In this document: piece after piece, positions 48,726-60,696 of the stretch
How positions within the stretch are numbered: position 1 is the first letter of the stretch
Layout: every line of letters starts with the position of its first letter
DNA from: Isoetes taiwanensis
Lineage: Eukaryota > Streptophyta > Lycopodiopsida > Isoetales > Isoetaceae
Reading direction: 5' to 3'
NCBI GenBank assembly: GCA_021234155.1
Contig: JAJEKV010000233.1
Coordinates: forward strand, 250,001-314,000
Length of the DNA stretch: 64,000 nt
Position numbers and translations under genes: made by a program
Notes under the pieces: generated by a model
Seen by the model: the letters and a program-made list of their open reading frames with translations, nothing else
Told to the model about the DNA's origin: nothing
The model's database searches: none

Positions 48726-51465
48726 TTGGTAAGCCTGCCACAACTTATGCCTCAAGATCGGAACCAACCGAAAAGGGCTAAGCTTTGCATTGCGAAAGAC
48801 AACCCGGCTCTCCGTCTTTTCCAAATCAGCCACAAAAGCCAAGCTCTGCATAAATGAAAGCGCTGGCAAGCAGCCTTTGCCCCACCTGCTAGGAAGGACT
48901 CCCAAGAGAATCTTCCGATTTGCATAGTGAAGTCCCAAAGAGGGCTCTCACCCGGGACCAAGCTGCCCCTACCTCGTGCATAGGACAAAGCGGTGCTCAA
49001 TGGTCTCCGTCGCCTCCCACATAAAGGGCATGTTTCCGCTACGAGGCTTGAACCTATGGACTCGGACATTCACCACGAGGTTCACGGTGCAAGATCTTCC
49101 ACAAAAGGGCAGTTTTAGGAGGAGGCAATGTATTCCGCCCACTTCCACATGGCGGGCCACTTACTCCCTGGAAGCTTAAGCGACCACTTATCCGGCGACA
49201 GCGTGTCTGCGCTAGGAGCCCATAAGCCCGATGCTACAAAGCGAGATGCATCAAGTCCACTATGTGACTTCCAAATGCGATTGACTTGAGAAGACAAGCG
49301 CAATGTAATAACATTGGCATTTTCGCCCAAGTCCATTATGTCCCCCCATTTGAAGGCCAAATCTCTCCTAAAAAACTCCCACGGCGCCGGATGACCCTCC
49401 CAATACCGATCCGCGGATGGATGTTACCCCGCGGCAATCCATGGCCGAGTACACGGGTGTAGGGAAGAGGCCAAGGGAGATCACGAGTCAAGGGTACCCG
49501 AGGAGAAAGGGCGATGAGGCTACCATACACCTGCTAGGGTCCAATGAAAAGAGAACCTTGACCACCTCGGGATACCCTTAAGAAAAGGCGAAGCATGAGG
49601 GAATGGCGCATAAATCCTCAAGCAGAGCCCGCACAGCTGGCGGAATAGGCTGGCTTCCTAAACACAATAGAGTGGCGAAGCGGCGTGCCAACAGAGCCAA
49701 ACACGGGGATTGTTGCTCTGCAACAACTTCGGATGAATTTCGACACGAGAACAGCCGTGTGCAGCGACACATCAAGCATACCCAAGCCCCCACATGCGGG
49801 GCCGACACACACTTCCACCATGCGACCTTCCTTTGTAGCCCCTCCTCATTCCCTCCCCAAACAAAATTGCGAATGGTGTCACACTTTTTTGGCGCAAGTA
49901 TGCGGGGGAGGCAGCGTAAACATGAGTGCTATAGAGCACTGACTTGGCTACCATAATCCTACCAGCCATGGTGAGTTTACTTCCTCTCCACCAATTCAAA
50001 TCTTTGCTTAAGATTACGTAATGTCTCGCCCAAATTGCCCTAGCATTAATGTCCAAGCCAAATGGTATGCCTAACGGTTTGGCGGTGTGTGTGGCGGTGT
50101 TAGAGCCCGGGGCCCGACTCAACCCGCGGGGGGGTTCCTCCGGTACCCACATGGCGAACGCCGACCCGGTTAAGCAAGCATCCGAAGCTAAAGAAAAGGC
50201 ATCAAAATATTCTTGGTGCTGCCAGATTGGACTCATCTGCATGAAGAAAGAGGAATGTATCATCGCCAAATTGATTGTAAAAAACTGTTGCGACCCATCA
50301 TCCATGCGGAGACCTTGCACCAAATTGTCGGCAATTGCCACACGAAAAAGTTGCGAGAGAGTTTACGCCACTATAGTGAGCGGGGAAGGGGCCAGCGGAC
50401 ATCCCCCGCCTAATGCCTCTACCACGGCGAAGATTGAAGAGGTCTCACCACGACACCCTGCTTTGTAAGCCCTAGCGGAACGCGTGCGACTTCATAACCG
50501 TTTCCACGAAACTAGGCCCGCGCAAAGGCGCATCATATCGCCAAGAAGCGCCCGGTGACACTGTCATAAGCCTTGGCAAAATCCGGCTTAAGAAAAACAA
50601 AGGGGCTGCCTCATCCTCACGAGCCCAATGCACTCCCTCAAAAGCGGCGACCACATTATGAAGAATATTCTGGCGAGGTATAAAACCCGGTACGCTATGC
50701 ACTAATGGCATGAACTAGTAATGGCTTAAGCCTCTCGGCCAAAGCCTTAGCAATGATTTTATACACTACTGGACAATGAGTAATAGGCCTCCGGTCATTG
50801 ATGGTTTTAGGATGCTTACACTTGGGTATAAGTGAAATACAACTGTATTCAGCAGAGGATGCATCGAGTTATTCCCCAAAAGATCCACATACACTGCATC
50901 ACCGGAGTCCCCACCCATTCCGGTGCCACGAAAAACTCCGGCATTCCATCCAACCCGGGACACTTATTCCGAGCCAGCGGTGACATCGTCCCCAACTCCC
51001 GCCACAATCAGCGGCTCCTCTAAGCTCTGTCTTTGAAGGGTGAGATTCTTGGCGATACCTTGGCCGGCGGCCTGACTCTTGAAAAACACTGTGAGAGGCG
51101 GGCTCTCCTTGAAAAGTGTTTCATAGTCTTATTTGCTACAAAGGCCTTGATAGCATCGGTTCTTTGCAACAACACTCCACAGGGGTGTAACTATGTCGCC
51201 ATGGCTGCAGCGCATACTTCTTACGGCGGGCTGCTTTCGGGAAAAAAAGACTTTAGAGCAAGTGTCGGGCCTGTTTCAGCCCCGTCAAACCAGCTTTGAC
51301 CACGGGAACGCGACACCTTGGCCTCCCCTCGACCTTGATCGCCGAAGCACTGCTGCTCCGCGAAGCCATCGGAGACCAGCCCTCTAAGAGACTCGGTTCG
51401 CATATAAGGCATCAACACGCGGTATTTGAGCCAAAGCCTTTTTTGTCGTCCCCATTCTTTCACAA
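48726..51465 (-). pseudogene. Outer LINE: RT and zinc-binding part of ORF2
   Basis: The minus strand gives RT pieces in several frames: the pre-RT linker (about 51230-51450), GFIPRQNILHNVVAAFEGVH (about 50670), the thumb LGIPFGLDINARAIWARHYV and LTMAGRIMVAKSVLYSTHVY (about 49930-50110), and a zf-RVT remnant (TIEHRFVLCTR, about 48975). Higher GC than the surroundings. Frameshifts are frequent, so this copy is old. Confidence 0.7.
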
Positions 51466-51507
51466 AGCTGTTTTACCCTAGCCAATCTTTGTAACCATTG
51501 CACTCAT

Positions 51508-52038
51508 TCATTTGTCTGGTGAATATCTGGCGCCAAATGAGCTTCTACGGCATTTGTGAACTCTGGATCTGAAGAAAGGTTGTGTTAAGCTTAAAACCGT
51601 CTTGAGAGGCGGCGGTGGGTGGTCATGAAGCCATTTGAATGATCCGGGGAGTGTGATCGAGATGTAGGTGGCGAGAACATTCACCTTAGTGAAGGCTGGA
51701 GCATAATCCAAGACTGCTGGAGTGCCATAAACTCTATCCAGCCTAGAGTATGCCCTACCATGCCCCAGCCAATTATTGCACCAAGTGAAACTCCGATCCC
51801 CGGGAAGCTCTGTCAAACCCCACTCCTGCACAAGCCTAAGCCATTGGTCACGCTCAAATCCATGTACAATATCTGAACCAATACCATGCCTATCCTCCGG
51901 GAGTTCCACCATGTTAAAGTCACCCAGGACAAACCATGTAGAACCCATACCAAAAGACTGAAGCTTATTTCGCAGTTGTGCCCATAAACAACCTCTCTGA
52001 GTGGCCCCAATTGGAGCATACATACATATTGATGACAT
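51508..52038 (-). pseudogene. Outer LINE: APE-type endonuclease domain
   Basis: A 176-aa minus-strand frame matches the second half of the LINE endonuclease/exonuclease/phosphatase domain: FVLGDFNMVELPEDRHG holds the catalytic GDFN, FTWCNN and SRLDRVYG follow. The expected final SDH/DH motif is replaced by YISITLPG, so the catalytic His is lost. The first part of the domain (before 52038) is missing. Nicks target DNA for reverse transcription in intact elements; inactive here. Confidence 0.8.
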
Positions 52039-52069
52039 TTTGCTCAGGTTAGTCTGCCTTTGGTGCTGT

Positions 52070-53565
52070 GATCATGTTCTTTAAGTTGGGGCAGCTTCTA
52101 GAAAATTATTTATGCTACCTTGCAGTATTTGGCTATTTGGCTCTAACTAAGAGAGGATGTGCTTTCAAAAGTCTCAAATTTGGCCCACATAACTATACAA
52201 TAGCAAGCAAAGACTGTGTTCTCTTCAGATTTGTTGCCAAGCTCACAAAAGCCCAGTGCCTCTACGAGTGCCTTATATTGTCCACAAAAACTACCATGTT
52301 GTGCTGGTACATTTCCACATTATGGACAATTTGACCCCTGCTTAAAACACATCTCTCAATTAAAATAACTTCTTCTAATCCAATAAAGGATATTTGCCAC
52401 CTATCCATCCATGTAAAGGATAACCGTCGTTTGGCATATTATCCCATTGTTATCTATTATGCTTGGCAACATTATCTCTAGAAGCAAAATGAATGTCTTT
52501 GCTCAAGTGTTGCTGCAATTCTTGACTACATGGTTCAGCTTGTCATAAAAAAAATCTGGAGGCTGAGCTGAGATTAAATTTGGGAATAAAATGCAGGTCT
52601 AGAAGAAGGTAACATTCATTCATGTGCAATCTGATGTGATGCATATTGACGGTTATGCATATGGTGAGTTGCAAAGAAGGTCAACAAACTTATTCAGTAC
52701 AATGTATTTAGGGTTTGAAACATGAAATTTATCTTCATACGATTGAATAGTTCATGGACTCGTGGAAAGTGTCAACCCTCTACCTTCTGCTCAAGTACAT
52801 AGAGAAACTTGGTACGTGTTATAGTCCAACCAAAAAGCTTGTGCATTATTTTGCGATCTTAGAAAATGGCAGCATTATTTTGCGATCTTAGAAAATCCAG
52901 ATTGGTTAAGATAACTTCCTGATGATTGCAGCACAAGATCCAGCCTTCTGTTTTGGCTATAATGTAGACTTGAGAAATGTAAAAGCACTACCTTATGACC
53001 CATGGGCACTTACTGTTTTATATTGTAAGTAAGACCAATCACAAAAGACCATGGAGATCTTATCAATTTGTTACAATACCTGAGCCTATGAATAGTTACA
53101 ACATTTCAACCAAGCTATTGGTCACCAAAATGTCAAACATAATAAACCTTTATAACACTATTGATGGCAATGCTCTACACATGTTTTTGGACTCCGTTTT
53201 CTTTGCTTATCATAATGGCCTATACTTCTTGCATTCGAATCCCTTGAGAAGCTTTACCATTCAAAATCATGCAAACTAATATGGACCTAGCGAGCATCAT
53301 ACAATCTAGCAATAATAATGAGATTAAAAAATGTGACATAAAATCCATACAATGAATTTGCCTAAATTTGACAAACTAAGATACTAACCAACACTCTAAA
53401 TTTCACAAATTGCGATATTAACAACAATAAATGCTTTTCCAACTTAAGACACTAGCAACAATCTTTGCCCTTCACGATTTTCAACTTCTGCACCATCTGT
53501 ATAACTTTTTGAATCTAGGCTTGATGAAAAGCTTAGCAACATTGAACATTGGGCACTTTTTCTAG
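52070..53565. other. Intergenic, small tandem duplications
   Basis: No gene supported. TTATTTTGCGATCTTAGAAA occurs twice in tandem at 52847-52903 (period about 29). A diverged copy of the 44.4-kb repeat lies at 52250-52315. Short open frames are unsupported. Confidence 0.4.
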
Positions 53566-53760
53566 TTATAATAGAATAGAATAGAATAGAATAGAATATG
53601 ATTTTATCGTCCACGGAGACCAACTGGCCTATGGGACCCAAGTACAAAGAGAGAGCAAGCAGCGGTATTACTACCGGGATTAAAAACCCCGCCCAAGAGG
53701 GTTTTGGGAAAAACCTTAGTAGCAATAAGGATCTTTGATATCTTTGCACGATTATATACA
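53566..53760 (-). mobile_element. SINE/LINE 3' end with hairpin and (TTCTA)n tail
   Basis: On the minus strand: a hairpin containing GGGCGGGGTTTTTAATCCCGG, then GGGTCCCATAGGCCAGTTGG, TCTCCGTGGACGATAAAATC and a TTCTA pentanucleotide tail (53571-53599 on plus). It is the most complete example of the 3' family noted at 8005, 13985, 22280 and 35490. Confidence 0.65.
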
Positions 53761-54475
53761 TAATCACAAGTACAATGAGGTTAATGCCGGACGGGGGGGG
53801 GCATAAGCGAGTCCGCGTATCCATTACCTCCCGGAGGTCGATCCCAACAAGCCCTCAGAGGCCGTGCTTTCGATTAGCTCATGCAAGGCCCGATGGGGCA
53901 CAACTAAGCGGAGCATACCGAGGCAGGATATGCTCAAATGGACAAACGGGCACGGAGGCGTGACTTTCATCCTCAATGGCTACGGTTGACAAAGCGGCGG
54001 ACTCGCCCTAAGATGAGAATCTAATTCTAAACCTCATTTTTTATTGTCCCCAAACCGCACCTAGTTCTTTGCCCCAACCATGCCCTCTCTGTGTTTCTGC
54101 CGTGATTAGAAGTTTTGAGGTAGGGGCGGATAAGTAGCTGAATTTTTATGGCGTGGATGGCTCCTTTCTGTTTTTGGCTACTCGGCTACTCGAAGGTTGG
54201 AATCAAGCTCTACCAAGTCGAATGCGGCTCTACTTGTTTACTTTGTTGTGTGTTTTTGCGGGGCGGTGTCGGGGACCTTCGAGGTTTTATCTTTGCTTGT
54301 GTAGGTTTCTTGCTCCTTCAACAACTTCCTCGGTTTTAGCTGCTTGTGCTGATTGCTTGCCTGCAGACGAGTTGTGGGCTTTGAATCCTTGCCTGGAGAC
54401 CATTTGTGGGCTTTGGATTTGTGGGTGTTTATGAGTTTCCAGTAGTGTTTTTCCTTTTCTAGCCAAATCAGCGCT

Positions 54476-54550
54476 GCAGGTCTCTGGCCGATGTGGTTTG
54501 GGGCTCTGGTGAGGCCATTGTGGCCCGGAGGTTCGAATCCTCCGACCTTG
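54476..54550 (+). mobile_element. tRNA-like SINE segment
   Basis: A-box-like TGGCCGATGTGG and a perfect B-box GGTTCGAATCC inside a 5-bp T-arm stem (GGAGG/CCTCC), with a partial acceptor stem (GGTC/GACC). Not a functional tRNA: the anticodon arm is poor. Interpreted as a Pol III-type SINE head or a decayed tRNA. Confidence 0.55.
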
Positions 54551-54559
54551 TTTTCTTAG

Positions 54560-55504
54560 GGCCCATCTCCCTGTTATCCAGGTCGTCCATTTGGTCACAA
54601 AGGTTGTTTTTGGTTGCTTGCATATTGTTCACATGAAATCAATGTTTTTCACCTACTTGGTTTAGCTATGGCTTCCAACTCGCTTGCTTTTGCTGGAGCT
54701 TCAAGACTTCTTGATACTGCAACAAATGATGCTAGAAAGGTACTTCTTGATCCTGCAACAAATGATGCTACAGAGGCATAGATCAATGCAATGGCATGTT
54801 GGCCAGCAAAGCTTTGTGGTCTGTTCACACTGGAATTCTTAGAGGCCGCCTAGAGCTCCAACCCTATTTTTTGCTTGAGTAAAGGTGTTTGATGCTAATG
54901 GTGCAAATGGTCTAGAGAAATGAATTTTTGACGAAAAAGCAATGGTCCTTTTACACCATACATTTGTGCAAGAGTTGTAGAAACAAAATAACTGGCCTTA
55001 AATGGAAGATTCTATGAAATCTTCCATATTCTGAAGGCCACGAATGGATATGCAATTTAGACCATTATAGGCAATTTTGGCATGTACTCAGTAATTTTAT
55101 TCTAAATTGTTTAGAGGAATCGTTCAGAATTTACGCGCCGCAGACCTTTTCAAAACAACTCTTACTATATAATAAACCACATCTTGCTAAAACTGCAGAC
55201 CCCAACCAAGCACAGCAAAAAGTTCCGAATCAATATCAGGCAATGCATGAAGCTCAAGTTCCAAATATATCTGCATTTGATAACAGAAAACACTACCAAT
55301 AACAATAAATACTTTTCTCTTATCTCACTTGAAGAAATAAACCTCCCACATAAACCTATTAAGTATTAGCCATCTTAGTTCGAAGAACAAAAAATAAAAA
55401 GAACTCACGAGGGCAAAAAGACAAATGTAAACTGGCTTTCACATCAGCGTGCAGTTTATACACAATAATAATATAATTAGCCCTGATATCATTTATACCA
55501 GCGC
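54560..55504. other. Intergenic downstream of the W2-domain gene
   Basis: AT-rich. The short plus frame at 55184-55369 is unsupported. Probably includes the 3' UTR of the minus-strand gene ending at 55505. Confidence 0.35.
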
Positions 55505-58500
55505 CTAGTCTTCTTCTTCTGCTTCCTCTAGCCACTTCACAAAAGGCTCAAGGCTCTTCACAAATGTTTGTCTGTGAAAAGATCAAAGAGAAATTAGGCA
55601 CATATTGGCTTACCAGTGCATTCTATCAAGAATAACACCCTACCTCCCCTTTGGATTGGTGCCCTTTCGAAACCATGATAATACAGTATCCTCTGCAAGG
55701 ACATCCTGGTCATAGAGTGCATGAACTATTTCAGGGAACAACTTCATTAACTTAGCATCCTCGTAACAGTGTATTTGAATTTTGTACATCAGGTCCATTT
55801 CAAGTTTAGCAGTACTACAGAAGGCTCCGAGAAGCTTTCCCCATTCCTTCACCTGGCACAACCACAATGCTACTGTCAACGCAAATGCTCACGTATATCG
55901 GCAAATAAAGCACATTAGAATATCAATACCAACCTGACGGAGGGCAAGATTGATGTTTTGCTGCTGGTTTTTTCCAGACCACTGTACAGCATCCATGATA
56001 GAATCCCATATAGTCCGCAGTACATCAACATCAGGCAAGTTCGATTCCTTGCGGCGAAGTTTTACCATCTCAATGACTTCAACCATATCTCCATTTGTAG
56101 AAATCTGTTCTGTCAACGAAGTCCTTAGTTCCTTCAGCTTTACATCGAATACCTTCTTGGTATTGTATTCAACTAACACACCCAAACCTTCCTTGCTGCA
56201 ATGATTTATGCAGAATCAGAAAAGTGCAGTGGCAAATTTAAAACTAAGCAAGCACATGACACCACATGCCTGAAGTGTTCTGCAAATGCCTCTGATGAGC
56301 GCTTTTGCATGGGGAAATAATCAAGCATACGATCTTCCATTTTTGCTCGTTTTAGAAGGGTTATAAGATCATCAAGGCTGTTCTCAACAAGAAATTCTCT
56401 GAAGACATCTGTGATGAACAAGAGGACAACTCCCTTTGCAATAAGGCTGTCATTATGCAATGCTGAAAAGATCGTCTCCGGTGGAAGCCCAGACAACTTC
56501 TGGGAAAAGGTGAGTGCCGTAAAAATGGCCAACTTCTTGCGGTCTTCCGCTCCATAAAGTTCCTGAATTATGAGAAAATCAGCTTAATACGATAATTCTA
56601 CAAAATGCAATACTATGTGTGAACAGCAATTTAACCAGGCAATATACCATAATCTACACTACTCACCAATGTCTGGAGCAGTCGTCGCATAACATTTTCA
56701 AGGTTCTTTATTAAAAATGGCCGACGTCGGATAAGTTTCTGTAGATAAAGTACATATGGCAAAATGCCTGGACGTGATGCTTCACGATTTAATACAGAAT
56801 ATGGCTGTTGTTCACCCTCCTCTGGCTTTGTTGTACCAGGCTGGTGACGTCCGCCAGTAAAGATAACCTGGTAGTGACATCACACAACCCCCAATTCACA
56901 ACTTCACATACATACCCTTTTCTACATCCATAAAGACAGAAACAATGTTTTGTTGAAACCCACCTCAAAGAAGGTGTCACCATAGCGCGAGAAGTCAAGA
57001 TCAGAGGCGTCAATGTCCTTGGCAATGAGTTCCTAACAAAACACTCAAAATTAGGAAATTACAATTTCGAACAGGCTTTCATTAAGCTCTCAGTGCAATG
57101 TGAAATTGGGGCACTAAAAATAGTACATACCAAGTCACCTGCATGCTCAAGATAGATTTGTATAATTGCATCTGCAAAAGTAGAAGGATCCAACGGAACC
57201 GCTATATTCCGTTTGCGGGTTTTAATCCGCGTGCCACTGTAACAAATTGAAACGAAAATTAACACTTCCATCACTTGGATGTGCAGTGCGCGATAGCCTA
57301 TAACAACAAACCCTGCTATCGACACACCAACTAGTAAAGCTCCTGACAACTAACTTGGTTTCATGATTAATCAAAAAGCAAAGCTTGGCATATAACTCGA
57401 CTTCGCAATTAATCAGAAAAATGCTGTCAATAAAAAAAAATATTACACAGGACCTATAGATGATTATAATAAATGACATAATGGCCAAGCAATTACTATT
57501 AATAGAAAGTCCCAGACATTCCAACCTTCCACTCTACACCCAAGCCAATGTTACATTAGGCTTCAAAGACTTCATTCTAGTGAAACATTGTATAATCAAG
57601 CTTACACATATCCCTTTGTGCCCACAATAATGTGCAGCTTTTTTAAGTATCAACAGTTTAATATCTACTACATCCACAACTTAACACTGGCCAAACACTC
57701 TCAAGAATGTTACTCACCCGAGAGTGGGTTTCTCCTTGGAGCTGTATAATCCAAACAATATACTATGTCAGAAAGAGAACCAAGCTTTAACATGTAGAAC
57801 AGAAGAAAGAGGCCAAGGAGTTTATTTCTACATGACATTCCATTTGCAAGTGAAAACAGTTAAAAATAAAAGAATTAAGCGGAAAATCCTTCTCTTCACA
57901 ATATCCTAAACTAATCAGCCAACATTTTCCCAGTTCAAACGTCTGCACATTATGTTAAATAGGCGAGAAATGAAATGAAATGATATTATTATGAGAGACC
58001 TAACAGAACTATAAGACAAATAATAAATTTTACATCAAAAAAAAAAGGGGAGAAGAAGAAAGAAAGAAAAGCATGATGCTAATCATGCCAATCCAACTCA
58101 TCTAGATCATCCACCATATAATTGTCATCGTCATTGTCACTTTCTGCCTTCTCACTCTCACTTTGTGTAGCCATAGAGGCTCGTGAAGTGTGTTGGTATA
58201 CATTCCTCCTCCTTGTTACTTCACAGACATATTGCGATATTTGTTTTTGTGCGAGAAAAGACGTTGTCCACACTACAATGCACTCATGTTTCCTAGCAGC
58301 AAAGCCTCAGATGCATGACTAGAGGCCCATACTTCAATAATGATGACCATATGGACCCATCTGACGTGGCATAGGTAACAGCCCATAATTCTCAGATTGT
58401 ATGACCTGGATTTGTGCCATGCCGGGGGAGGGGGCTCTAAATCGAAGGCGTCCCACCATGTGGGCTGGATGTGAGGACTTGAACTAAGGCCCAATAACGC

Positions 58501-58968
58501 ATTCATATCAGTCATATCAGATACCTCTTCAACTGTGATAAATCATTTCAGCATGCTGTGTGCATTATTTATATAAACTTTCGCTTTGAAAGACATTAAA
58601 AACTTCAATTTTCCCCACTGATAGTTAGCAAATAAGAGCATTAAAATTTAGCTTTTCTTCCGGATCTTATTTTCTGATAAAGCTTTTTTTAATATGTCTA
58701 TCTCTGGATGTTGCAGCAAATGGAATCTGATTTTTATCGAATGCTTGCACATATGTACACAGAGAAAGGCATTTGGGTTTCGTGGAAAGCAAATGTAGAA
58801 TGTTAAGCACTGAATTTTAACCTAACTGCTATCTCCTAATCAACCACAACCCAACATCGGATCCAGGTCTAATTTCACAACATAGATAATTCGCAGACAG
58901 AATCAAAAGGCAGGCATTTAAAACATAAAGAAGAACAACAAAAGCATTATTTCTAGAACCCACCTCAT
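55505..58968 (-). CDS. eIF5-mimic protein (BZW family, W2 domain)
   Basis: Predicted 411 aa, minus strand, exons 58964-58968, 57718-57741, 57131-57236, 56965-57033, 56667-56867, 56270-56562, 55934-56195, 55644-55852 and 55505-55571; all phases agree. The N-terminus (KEKPTLGGTRIKTRKRNI) and next exons (DASDLDFSRYGDTFFEVIFT) are diagnostic of the eIF5-mimic/BZW family. The C-terminal W2 (HEAT) domain spans about 245-411 and ends in WFRKGTNPKGR...KWLEEAEEED, the aromatic/acidic box that binds eIF2beta and eIF3. Family members compete with eIF5 in cytosolic translation initiation and tighten start-codon choice. The first coding exon contributes only ATGAG. The intron after the exon ending at 56270 uses GC-AG. 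Looks intact. Confidence 0.92.
57755..58963. other. Long first intron of the eIF5-mimic gene
   Basis: About 1.2 kb, much longer than the other introns of this gene. It contains an ATTTC-rich tract at 57965-57985 followed by repeat-like sequence to about 58530, with a Pol III-like GTTCAAGTCC on the minus strand near 58475. Probably a SINE or retroelement insertion; no coding function. Confidence 0.45.
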
Positions 58969-59370
58969 AAACCTTGCGGCCGGCAAGAAGACGGTGGAGC
59001 AAGAAGGGTTGGATACCTTGCGATCAAATCAGCTCCTTCAGATATCAGATCAAAGGTTGATCTGCAGAGAAACCTAAGCCGGGGGCCTGGGAAGGACTGA
59101 AACAAATGGGTCGCCTGCCAGGCGCCGGCTATCTATGCCCTCTCTCCTCCTCTGGGAGTATGAATATGGATCAGTATTATTTGGTTCAAGCGGAATGGAT
59201 ATAAGTTTTGGATCCGCATCTGGAGGTCATTGGCTCAATATCGACCGTCGATCTGGGCCTTTGGTTTTTTTGTTTAGGTGTCATGGTAATGTGGCCGAAA
59301 TTTGGAATCGTATATTTGTAACTTAAGGTTTTTAATGGTGTAAATGAGTGAGTATGGTATTTTGGTGACG

Positions 59371-59436
59371 GTGGCAGTGGGGATTCGAAACCCTGGAATG
59401 TAGGCCGAGCACCTTGTGCCCGGTTGGCCAGAACTG
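59371..59436 (-). mobile_element. tRNA-like segment at the left flank of the Rep element
   Basis: On the minus strand TGGCCAACCGGGCACAAGG is followed by GGGTTTCGAATCCCC, with tRNA-like A-box to B-box distance. It overlaps the most upstream open part of the Rep reading frame, on the opposite strand, and is one reason to start the Rep protein at the later ATG. Confidence 0.5.
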
Positions 59437-59657
59437 GTAGTGCCGCCGTAGTGTGCTCCAGGGATGGCGGAGATGCTGAGGCCGGAGGTTCTTATGTGTC
59501 CTGCCTCTGGGCTTGTTGCTTTTTTGGGGTTTCGGATAAGCAGGGGTCGGGTTGCTTGGTGGGGAGCGGAGGTGGAGTCTTCTCGAAGGGGATTTGTGCC
59601 CGAGGTAAGCTAGCTGTGTTCTTCCCTTTGTTTTTGTCTGTAAATTTCTGCCACATT

Positions 59658-60620
59658 ATGTCTCTGAAGAGGGCAGCGAAAAAGGGGAAGAGTGTTGGTT
59701 GCTCTGTCCCTGGTTCTCGGAGCCACATTATAAACCTGAGTTCTTCCAATTCCCAAGAGCGTGAGACCGGGGGATGTGGTGGTTTTTCTGTTGAGCAGGA
59801 CTGGAATGTTATAGATGTGAGTGTTACCTTAGGTCTGTCTGGGCAAGATGTGCCCATGAGTTTTTATGATGGTCTTGTGGGGTTTTGCAATCGGAGGTGT
59901 GTTGCTGGAGCTGTGGCCATGGAGCGTGGTGCTACTGTAGATCATTTGCATTGTCAAGTTGTGTTTAGAGCCCGGTTTAAGAGTCCTAGGGCCATGAATG
60001 ATGCTATAAAAAGAGATTTCAATTGGGTTTCTAAGTCTCCTGGTGTGATATTGGTATGCAAAGCCCTTAAAAATACTCGTCTTCATTGTTTTGAGGGTAT
60101 GATTGGGTACTGTATGAAGGATGTGGGAAAAGTTCATTATGTCTGGCATCTTCATAATGTGAGTGAGGCTGCCATCGAGAAAGGTAAGGATTTGTATTTG
60201 AGATGGGGCGCTGGTGATACGAAAAATTTAGTTGTGCTTGATAACGAAAACTTGTTGAATCGAGCTGCCCATTTTGTGAATTACCACGGGAACCGTAGAT
60301 TGACTGCTAGTTTGTTGTATACATTGGCCAGGATGATTCGTTCTGGAAAATTTACCTTGTCTAGTTCTTGGATTATCCCTTCTAACACTGCCCATATCAA
60401 TGAGCATCGTGTCCGGGCTGCATGGAGAGTCCTGCTCAATCCTAGTCACTGCATGCCATCGGATATGAGGACCATCTTGTTTGGCCTGCCAGCAGGTTTT
60501 GTACCTGTGAAAAGGAATGGGCCTGGAAGGAGGTGGTATTGGGATGATGCTATTCCTACTGATGAACAAGATAATAACTTCGAGGATATTCATGATGCTT
60601 CTTATAAGTGGAGACAGTGA
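59658..60620 (+). CDS. HUH (Rep, Y1) endonuclease, Replitron-type transposase
   Basis: 320 aa from the ATG at 59658; the frame is open from 59424 but that part overlaps a tRNA-like repeat and is Cys/Gly-rich. Residues 49-60 (WNVIDVSVTLGL) fit the motif-I strand. Residues 94-103 (VDHLHCQVVF) are an HUH motif, with H96 and H98 as metal ligands. Residues 147-156 (GMIGYCMKDV) give the YxxK tyrosine motif, with Y151 as likely nucleophile and K154. One tyrosine only, no helicase motifs, and a further conserved-looking region (170-300) after the Rep domain. This matches Replitron transposases and, more distantly, CRESS-type Reps, and differs from Helitrons (two Tyr plus helicase). The product would nick one DNA strand and form a 5'-phosphotyrosine. 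The frame ends at TGA 60618 but coding-like sequence goes on in another frame. Confidence 0.75.
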   Translation: MSLKRAAKKGKSVGCSVPGSRSHIINLSSSNSQERETGGCGGFSVEQDWNVIDVSVTLGLSGQDVPMSFYDGLVGFCNRRCVAGAVAMERGATVDHLHCQVVFRARFKSPRAMNDAIKRDFNWVSKSPGVILVCKALKNTRLHCFEGMIGYCMKDVGKVHYVWHLHNVSEAAIEKGKDLYLRWGAGDTKNLVVLDNENLLNRAAHFVNYHGNRRLTASLLYTLARMIRSGKFTLSSSWIIPSNTAHINEHRVRAAWRVLLNPSHCMPSDMRTILFGLPAGFVPVKRNGPGRRWYWDDAIPTDEQDNNFEDIHDASYKWRQ

Positions 60621-60696
60621 TGATGTTGTGATACTTCGGCCTGGTGTAGATTTCATCCCTGTGCACAAGGGTGATCGTACCATGGCTGTTGGGTGA
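60594..60696 (+). pseudogene. Out-of-frame continuation of the Rep gene
   Basis: In the +1 frame overlapping the Rep stop, the sequence reads DSDDVVILRPGVDFIPVHKG and then a stop at 60694. The composition is protein-like and follows an acidic stretch at the Rep C-terminus, so it is probably the true tail after a one-base shift. A short intron is the alternative; a 3' splice-like TTTTTAGTTGCAG lies at 60755-60767. Confidence 0.4.

Larger units (their letters stand above)
45669..52050 (-). mobile_element. Nested LINE cluster
   Basis: Minus-strand L1-type LINE sequence. Two T tracts (45669-45688 and 45768-45778) are poly(A) tails on the minus strand. Reading upstream, one set of C-terminal zinc-binding and reverse transcriptase domains (45915 to about 48720) is followed by a second zinc-binding domain, RT and endonuclease (about 48730-52040). 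The simplest reading is a 5'-truncated LINE inserted near the 3' end of an older, longer LINE. Both have many frameshifts and stops. Confidence 0.75.

Noticed and set aside
54476-54550. Functional tRNA gene
   Set aside because: T-arm and A-box are good but the anticodon arm and acceptor stem do not fold into a full cloverleaf.
59424-59657. Longer Rep protein beginning at 59424
   Set aside because: The extra 78 residues are Cys/Gly-rich, overlap a tRNA-like repeat on the other strand, and precede a natural ATG and basic start at 59658.
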